Shown here one piece after another: positions 58,911-64,000 of a stretch of 64,000 nucleotides of DNA; position 1 is the stretch's first letter; every line of letters starts with the position of its first letter. A model generated the notes under the pieces. That model was not told the DNA's origin and made no database searches. It saw nothing but the letters and a program-made list of their open reading frames with translations. Both the position numbers and the translations under genes were made by a program. The DNA is from an uncultured Desulfobacter sp. (lineage in GTDB: Bacteria > Desulfobacterota > Desulfobacteria > Desulfobacterales > Desulfobacteraceae), in NCBI RefSeq assembly GCF_963665355.1, contig NZ_OY762229.1, forward strand, positions 682,001-746,000. Reading direction: 5' to 3'.

Positions 58911-60287
58911 TTATTTCCCAATGCAGAAATTGTTAAAAACAGCATCAAGGATATCCAAAGACGCCGTATCTCCGGTAATTGTCCCCAGCTGGTCAATACA
59001 ATTTTTGGCATCCAGCGCCAGTGTCTCCTCTTCCTGGCCTTTATCAAGCCCTTCCATCATTGCTGTCATGTGCTCAAGGGCATGGACCAGGGCATTTTTA
59101 TGCCGCAGATTGGGAATGACCGCATCATTTCCAATCTCAAGATTGCCTATGCAGGTTTCCAGAAGTTTTGTTCTAAGGCCATTGATGCCATGTCCCGTGA
59201 GTGCAGAGATCTCCAGGGAACAAGAGCCTGCATATTGCTCAGGGAAATGGGGCAGATCAAGTCCATCCGCCAGATCCATTTTATTGATGGCAAAAATAAC
59301 CGGTTTATCCCTGGGAAGTGTCTTTGATGCAGTTTTTTCAGGAAAGGGTTTTCCCGGTTCAAGAACATACAGAACAATATCAGCAGCCTCTATCTGATCC
59401 TTGGCCTTTTCAATGCCGATAATCTCCACAAGATCGTCTGTCTGGTGGATGCCCGCCGTATCAACAATGACAAAGGGAATGCCTTCAATGGTCAGGCTGT
59501 CTTCAATGGGGTCCCGGGTGGTGCCGGGGATGTCCGTAATGATGGATTTCTCTTTTTCCAGAATCCGGTTCATGATACTGGATTTTCCAACATTGGGCTC
59601 CCCGCATATGGTCAGGCGTATGCCGGTTTTTAAAAAACAGGCATCTTTGTGCTGCCGGATAAGATCTCCGATTTTATCTGCAACGGATTGAAGCGCGGTC
59701 TTATCCTGGCTGGTGTAAAAAAATGCACCGGCTTCATCGGGAAAATCAATGGCAGCCTCAAGCCTGGCCAGGAAACCGGTCAAAATGGACACCATCTCCT
59801 GGATACTTTGACGCAATACCCCCACATTCTGAGAGGCGGCAAACTTAAGGGAGGCGTCTGATCTCGCATTGATAATGTCTGCAACGGCTTCGGCCTGGGT
59901 CAGGTCAATGCGGCCGTTTAAAAAGGCCCGCCGGGTAAATTCCCCGGGTTCTGCAGGGCGCACACCATGGCTGAACAGAAGATCTAAAATACGTCGCAGA
60001 ACGATGGTGCCCGAATGGGCCTGGATCTCCACAACATCTTCGGCAGTATAAGAGTGCGGGGCTTTCATGGGGATGACAAGCACTTCGTCAATGGTGGTAT
60101 CCCCGTCACATATAAAACCGTGGCTTACCCTGTGGGACACAAACTGCGGAACCTTTTTCCCCCCATCGGCCGGCGTCTTTGAAAAAATTTTCGCTGCCAG
60201 ATCAAATGAGCTGGGTCCTGAAATCCGTATGACGCCGATGCCGCCGCTTCCAAAAGGGGTGGCTATTGCGGCAATTGTATCTGTCAT
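58911..60287 (-). CDS. mnmE: tRNA modification GTPase MnmE
   Basis: 458 residues. With MnmG it installs the 5-carboxymethylaminomethyl group on wobble uridine of some tRNAs. N-terminal folate-binding domain (TIAAIATPFGSGGIGVIRIS), helical domain, and inserted G domain with GEPNVGKSS (near 225), DIPGTTRD, DTAGI and NKMD motifs; the C-terminus is FCIGK with the conserved Cys. It starts directly after the jag stop. Conserved neighbour order jag-yidC-yidD-rnpA-rpmH follows on the same strand. Confidence 0.97.
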   Translation of the reverse strand: MTDTIAAIATPFGSGGIGVIRISGPSSFDLAAKIFSKTPADGGKKVPQFVSHRVSHGFICDGDTTIDEVLVIPMKAPHSYTAEDVVEIQAHSGTIVLRRILDLLFSHGVRPAEPGEFTRRAFLNGRIDLTQAEAVADIINARSDASLKFAASQNVGVLRQSIQEMVSILTGFLARLEAAIDFPDEAGAFFYTSQDKTALQSVADKIGDLIRQHKDACFLKTGIRLTICGEPNVGKSSIMNRILEKEKSIITDIPGTTRDPIEDSLTIEGIPFVIVDTAGIHQTDDLVEIIGIEKAKDQIEAADIVLYVLEPGKPFPEKTASKTLPRDKPVIFAINKMDLADGLDLPHFPEQYAGSCSLEISALTGHGINGLRTKLLETCIGNLEIGNDAVIPNLRHKNALVHALEHMTAMMEGLDKGQEEETLALDAKNCIDQLGTITGDTASLDILDAVFNNFCIGK

Positions 60288-61292
60288 TTACTTTTTGAAC
60301 CGTTTTTTCCCTCGGTAGGTATTTCGTTTTTTGGGAAAAATCACCAGGCGTCTGTAATACCCGTCGCCCATACTCTGGGTGCGGACCTGATTATCTTCTT
60401 TGAGGGCAAGATGGACAATCCGGCGGTCCTGGGCACTCATCTGGTTAATGGTGGCAGGCCGTCCGGTTTTTTTGGCTTTTTCCGCCATTTTCAAAGCCAG
60501 GTGCTTTAAGTTGGCCTTCCGGGTTTCCATATAGCCTTCAATGTCAACTTTAACCCTGACACGGGCCTCACTCTGACGGTTGATGATCTTATCAGCAAGG
60601 AACTGCATGGCGTCCAGGGTCTGGCCCTTGCGACCGATGAGAATGCCGGTGTTTCCCCCGTTGATTTGAAGGGTAAGCCTGTCCTCATGGGTTATGGCTT
60701 CCACATGGGCGTCTTCGGTGATCAGGTCTGCCATTCTTTGCACCGCTTCAACACCCAGATCAATGGCGGCCTGGGATACAGGTACAGGCGGTGGTTCATT
60801 TTTGTCCGGACTTTCAGATCTGGGAGCCGGACGGTCGTCCCACCGGCCTGTATCTTCATCGTCAAATTCCGAATCTGATTCCGGTTCAATGTCAAAGCCC
60901 TGAAATTCCTCATCCAGGTTGTCAAGTTCTTCTTCCGGTTCTGGTTCTGGTTCTGGCTCTATTTCCGGTTCTATCTTTTGGGGCGGCTTGGGTTTAGGTG
61001 CGGGTTTTCTGGGTGCAGGGGCTGGGCTTGGGGGCTTGGGCTTGCTCTGGCCAAAGGCCTCATCCACAATGGAAAGGATGCCTTCTTTCTCTTCCTTGGT
61101 TTGCACGGCCTCTTTGGCAGGAACCGTTACCCGGATCCGGGCGTCCTTGCGGCCGACAATGCCAAAAATTCCGGTTGTTCCTGTTGAGATCACATCATAT
61201 CTTAATTCTTTTTTGGGGACACCAAGCTGCTTGCAGGCCGCTTCAACGGCAGAAGTAACATTCTTTCCTGTAAATTCAAGAGATTGGTTCAT
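60288..61292 (-). CDS. jag: Jag/KhpB RNA-binding protein
   Basis: 334 residues. Jag_N domain (about 1-55), a long acidic Pro/Glu-rich linker (about 80-165), a KH domain (GILIGRKGQTLDAMQFLA) and an R3H domain with RRIVHLALKED. It binds RNA and affects envelope and division in other bacteria. The linker is longer than in many homologues. It lies between yidC and mnmE, with spacings of 9 and 0 bases. Confidence 0.95.
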   Translation of the reverse strand: MNQSLEFTGKNVTSAVEAACKQLGVPKKELRYDVISTGTTGIFGIVGRKDARIRVTVPAKEAVQTKEEKEGILSIVDEAFGQSKPKPPSPAPAPRKPAPKPKPPQKIEPEIEPEPEPEPEEELDNLDEEFQGFDIEPESDSEFDDEDTGRWDDRPAPRSESPDKNEPPPVPVSQAAIDLGVEAVQRMADLITEDAHVEAITHEDRLTLQINGGNTGILIGRKGQTLDAMQFLADKIINRQSEARVRVKVDIEGYMETRKANLKHLALKMAEKAKKTGRPATINQMSAQDRRIVHLALKEDNQVRTQSMGDGYYRRLVIFPKKRNTYRGKKRFKK

Positions 61293-61301
61293 ATATACTC
61301 C

Positions 61302-62990
61302 TTAGGCTAAAATCTTTTGTGTGTAATACTGCTGGCCCATTGAGATGACGTTGTTGACAAACATGTACAGAACCAAACCTGCCGGGAAATTAATAAACAG
61401 GACTGTCATGAATATGGGCATAAGCATCATCATTTTTGCCTGCATGGGGTCCCCGCCCGTGGGGGTCATTTTTTGCTGAAGCAAAAACGATGCGCCCATT
61501 AAAAGTGTCAGCACAGGGATACCGTAGGGAGCTTCCATGAAGGGAATGGCGAAATTAAAGTGAAACAGCCGGTCAGGACCGGACAAATCGGTAATCCACC
61601 CCACAAATGGCGCGTGACGCAGTTCAATGGCCATATAAAGCATGCGGTACAGGGCAAAAAAGATGGGCATCTGCACCAGCAGAGGCAGGCACCCGGATGC
61701 AGGGTTGACTTTATACGTTTTGTACAATCCCATGATCTCCTGGTTCATGCGCTGCTTGTCGTTTTTGTATTTTTCCCGGATTTCCGTCATCAAAGGCTGC
61801 ACTTTTTTCATCTCATTCATGGACTTGTAGCTTTTGGTGCCCAAGGGCCAGAATATCAGCTTGATGAAGATGGTCAGAAGGATAATGGCCACCCCGTAAT
61901 TGGGAATAATGTCATGGATAAAATTCATGGCAATGAGCAGAGGCGTGGCCAGGATATCAAAGAAACCGAAATTGACGGATTTTTTCAAAAGGTTGTCGTA
62001 CTGGCTTAAAATTTTGTGGCTTTTGGGACCCATGTACAGGGTAAAAGACTGCAGATTTTGTTTTGCCGGATCCAGTCTCGGCATTTCGGCAATCAGCCTG
62101 CCGGTAACAACATTATCGGCAAAAGACAGTTTCAGGGTGGCGGCTTCCGGGGTGTCAGGCATAACGGCCGTCAGAAAATAACGGGTTGTGTAGCCGGCCC
62201 AGGCCACGGTCCCCGAGTAAGTGTCCTTGTCTACAATGTCTTTGACCTTGATCGTATTGAATTTATTGTCAATATAGGCCACAGGCCCTTCAAAGGCAAA
62301 CCGTGAGCGGTGCTTGACATCTTCATTGAAATATCCGGGAATATTAATGCCCATGGCGTCGTTGAGCGGCATCCCGGAATCATTCTGGACAATGATATCG
62401 CAATGGATAAGGTAGGAGTCGGCCTTGAAGGACAGCACTTTTTTTACGGTAATGCCGTCGGGGTTGGTCCACGAAAAGGTAATCTTTTTTTCCCCCTGGT
62501 TCAGGGAAATATCCGTACCGTCAACATCTGATGAAAAAACCGCATCTGCCAGCCCGCGGATACCGCCATGGGCCGAATCAATGGAGAAGATGCCTCCGGT
62601 AAGATCGGCCAGCTCCTTGGGGACCAGCTGCTTTGCGGGTGATCCTTCTTCATTGGTTTCCCTGTAATCTTTCAGGGTCAGACTTGTTACCGCAGCTTTG
62701 TATTCACTTACGGCAATGGTGTAATATGGGGTGGACAGCGTAATGGTGCGAAAATCCCGTAAAGCGGCCTGGGGTACCGGGGCAGGTGCGGGTACTGTCT
62801 CAGGGGTAAATTCCGAAACCTTGCTGGAATCTGATTCAGACGAACCCGTCGTCTGTAAGGGGGCTTCCTGGTTTTGAGTATTAAGGTTCTGATTATCCGG
62901 CTGGGGTGCGGGGGCGAAAAAGTACTGATAGCCAAAAATAACCGCAACCGACAGCACCACAGCTAAAAATAATCGTTTTTGCTCATCCAT
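61302..62990 (-). CDS. yidC: Membrane protein insertase YidC
   Basis: 562 residues from the ATG at 62990 (GGAGAGAAG upstream); a longer in-frame start at 63008 is unlikely. N-terminal membrane helix (MDEQKRLFLAVVLSVAVIFG), a Pro-rich stretch, the large periplasmic domain of Gram-negative YidC (about 80-330), then five membrane helices with VNPASGCLPLLVQMPIFFAL. It inserts and folds inner-membrane proteins. Part of the rpmH operon. Confidence 0.97.
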   Translation of the reverse strand: MDEQKRLFLAVVLSVAVIFGYQYFFAPAPQPDNQNLNTQNQEAPLQTTGSSESDSSKVSEFTPETVPAPAPVPQAALRDFRTITLSTPYYTIAVSEYKAAVTSLTLKDYRETNEEGSPAKQLVPKELADLTGGIFSIDSAHGGIRGLADAVFSSDVDGTDISLNQGEKKITFSWTNPDGITVKKVLSFKADSYLIHCDIIVQNDSGMPLNDAMGINIPGYFNEDVKHRSRFAFEGPVAYIDNKFNTIKVKDIVDKDTYSGTVAWAGYTTRYFLTAVMPDTPEAATLKLSFADNVVTGRLIAEMPRLDPAKQNLQSFTLYMGPKSHKILSQYDNLLKKSVNFGFFDILATPLLIAMNFIHDIIPNYGVAIILLTIFIKLIFWPLGTKSYKSMNEMKKVQPLMTEIREKYKNDKQRMNQEIMGLYKTYKVNPASGCLPLLVQMPIFFALYRMLYMAIELRHAPFVGWITDLSGPDRLFHFNFAIPFMEAPYGIPVLTLLMGASFLLQQKMTPTGGDPMQAKMMMLMPIFMTVLFINFPAGLVLYMFVNNVISMGQQYYTQKILA

Positions 62991-63074
62991 CTTCTCTCCT
63001 AAAAACAAGGTGGGTTGTTTAAACTACAAGAAGAGGAATACAGGAGCGGTTAACAGGTTGTTTTTAAAGCTGGT

Positions 63075-63287
63075 TTAAGGGACCGGATCATAACCTCCAG
63101 GCCGGAACGGGTGGCAACGCAATATTCTTTTGACTGCTAAAATCATGCCTTTTATACTGCCATATTTATGAATCGCTTCCAGGGCATAGTTCGAACATGA
63201 TGGTTCATACCTGCAATGGGTGCCAAGGAGCGGCGATATAAAAATCTGATAAAACCTGATCAATATGGATAACAGCTGTCTGCTCAT
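63075..63287 (-). CDS. yidD: Membrane protein insertion efficiency factor YidD
   Basis: 70 residues with the YidD signature ([20 protein letters not shown] and [10 protein letters not shown]), then [12 protein letters not shown]. Assists membrane insertion along with YidC. Its start abuts the rnpA stop. Normal length. Confidence 0.96.
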   Translation of the reverse strand: MSRQLLSILIRFYQIFISPLLGTHCRYEPSCSNYALEAIHKYGSIKGMILAVKRILRCHPFRPGGYDPVP

Positions 63288-63635
63288 TTATGCCGATGCT
63301 ATCTTATTAAAAAGCTTATCAAGCTTTTCATTAATCTGTTTATTGGACAGTGTTGTCAGACCCTTCCGTGCAATTATGCTGATGTCGTTTGTTCCGGATA
63401 CAAAGTCTTTCCTGTGTCTGAAATACTCTCTTACAAGCCTTTTTACTCTGTTGCGCGCGACTGCATTCCCCACTTTTTTAGATACGGTAATTCCAATTCG
63501 ATTGTTTTTTTCTGTTCCCTTGGAAACAGCAGCTATAAAATAACTGGTTCGTATCTTTCTGCCATGTTGTGAAAGCTTTAAAAATTCGGCCCGTTTCCGG
63601 AGCCGAGCATCTTTGGGTAAAGAAAAGTTAGTCAA
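63288..63635 (-). CDS. rnpA: Ribonuclease P protein component
   Basis: 115 residues from a TTG at 63635 (AGGGG a few bases upstream). Basic protein that helps the RNase P RNA trim tRNA 5' ends. It has GITVSKKVGNAVARNRVKR, the RNR-type signature. Follows rpmH by 16 bases in the same transcript. Confidence 0.96.
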   Translation of the reverse strand: MTNFSLPKDARLRKRAEFLKLSQHGRKIRTSYFIAAVSKGTEKNNRIGITVSKKVGNAVARNRVKRLVREYFRHRKDFVSGTNDISIIARKGLTTLSNKQINEKLDKLFNKIASA

Positions 63636-63651
63636 TAAACCCCTGAAAGAT

Positions 63652-63789
63652 TTAAACCGTGGTCAGTCTTTTTCTTCCTTTGGCCCGCCTGGCATTAATG
63701 ACGCGCTTGCCGCCCGGAGTGGACATTCTTTTCAGGAATCCGTGAGTTCTGGTTCTTTTGCGGTTGCTTGGTTGATAAGTACGTTTCAT
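63652..63789 (-). CDS. rpmH: Ribosomal protein L34
   Basis: 45 residues, starting [20 protein letters not shown] and ending KGRKRLTTV, the conserved L34 sequence. AAGGA lies about 11 bases before the ATG. It is the first gene of the rnpA-yidD-yidC-jag-mnmE run, with its own promoter at 63862-63890. Confidence 0.97.
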   Translation of the reverse strand: MKRTYQPSNRKRTRTHGFLKRMSTPGGKRVINARRAKGRKRLTTV

Positions 63790-63861
63790 AAAATCTTTGT
63801 TCCTTGTCCTGTGTGGTTATTATTTATCAATATCAATTGCATAAGCTACAATAAACATAGA

Positions 63862-63890
63862 ATACTAATCCATATATCCATTAATGTCAA
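63862..63890 (-). promoter_or_regulatory. Promoter of the rpmH operon
   Basis: On the minus strand TTGACA (63890-63885) and TAGTAT (63867-63862) are separated by exactly 17 bases. The start site would be near 63855, giving a leader of about 65 bases before rpmH. This is one of the best sigma-70-type promoter matches in the window. Confidence 0.7.
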
Positions 63891-63915
63891 TCAAACAAAT
63901 TTACCGCCGCTCTTC

Positions 63916-64000
63916 TCATTTTGAAGATTTCGGAATAAAGGACTCAAAAATATGGTATTCCTCAATATGGTAATTGGGTTCCGGATAAATGGAAATGGGT
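63916..64000 (-). CDS. C-terminal end of an unrecognised gene, cut by window end
   Basis: A minus-strand open frame reaches the right edge and ends in TGA at 63916-63918. Its last 27 codons look coding (PISIYPEPNYHIEEYHIF, then ESFIPKSSK). It lies upstream of the rpmH promoter, so it is transcribed separately. No family can be assigned. Confidence 0.5.
   Translation of the reverse strand, partial: PISIYPEPNYHIEEYHIFESFIPKSSK

Noticed and set aside
60900-61000. Plus-strand ORFs and a short tandem repeat (TTCTGGTTC-like)
   Set aside because: They are the complement of the Pro/Glu-rich linker of Jag.
63790-64000. Chromosomal origin next to rpmH
   Set aside because: The rpmH-rnpA order is often near oriC, but no DnaA boxes or dnaA gene are visible in this part of the window.
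1-64000. CRISPR array, tRNA or rRNA genes, cobalamin riboswitch
   Set aside because: No regularly spaced repeats, tRNA-like folds or B12-box sequences were found on reading; a covariance search would be needed to be certain.

Overview
The window reads as chromosome from an anaerobic Gram-negative bacterium, most likely a sulfate-reducing deltaproteobacterium of the Desulfobacter/Desulfobacula type. This is inferred from gene content: a TonB2-type energiser with DUF3450 and TPR partners, many TonB-dependent receptors, NifX-like cofactor proteins, an AmmeMemoRadiSam-like radical SAM protein, and the rpmH-rnpA-yidD-yidC-jag-mnmE cluster. No rRNA, tRNA, CRISPR array or intact insertion sequence was recognised.

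Layout. (1) 1-2236: the 3' end of an exbD-tonB-TPR operon that is repeated about 43 kb later. (2) 2.7-7 kb: an accessory, AT-rich stretch with a Gly-rich secreted protein, a NifX-like protein, a mono-heme lipoprotein, an MCE-like secreted protein, an unknown, and remnants between inverted repeats. (3) 7-26 kb: a siderophore-type uptake region. It has three PchR-like AraC regulators, two FyuA-like TonB-dependent receptors, two different methyltransferases, a LolA-like/outer-membrane/MMPL set, DUF4198 proteins and a YbtP/YbtQ-like ABC pair. No NRPS or other siderophore synthesis gene is present, so scavenging of foreign chelates is the simplest reading. (4) 26.8-31 kb: a CheY/CheC/GGDEF signalling trio, a MarR-methyltransferase pair, a truncated sigma factor, a tiny basic protein and palindromic repeats.

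(5) 31.3-45.3 kb: one tightly packed 13-gene operon that looks self-sufficient for TonB-dependent import. It encodes a band-7 protein, a FecCD permease, its ATPase, a binding protein, a receptor, a radical SAM protein fused to a binding-protein-like domain, a methyltransferase, and the complete energiser (DUF3450, TtpC-like, ExbB, ExbD, TonB, TPR). The likely flow is receptor (powered by the operon's own TonB) to binding protein to FecCD/ATPase, and then cytoplasmic processing by the fusion protein and methyltransferase. The substrate is unknown.

(6) 45.3-64 kb: mainly housekeeping and signalling genes. They include a TetR-controlled old-yellow-enzyme reductase, a PPK2 remnant, a NUDIX hydrolase, an HD-GYP-like protein, panC, a hybrid histidine kinase, a diguanylate cyclase, a nuclease, a PrmA-like methyltransferase, a YkgJ-type protein and the conserved mnmE-jag-yidC-yidD-rnpA-rpmH run with a clear promoter. 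Intergenic regions also carry a dispersed repeat of roughly 50-70 bp with three good copies and one partial copy.
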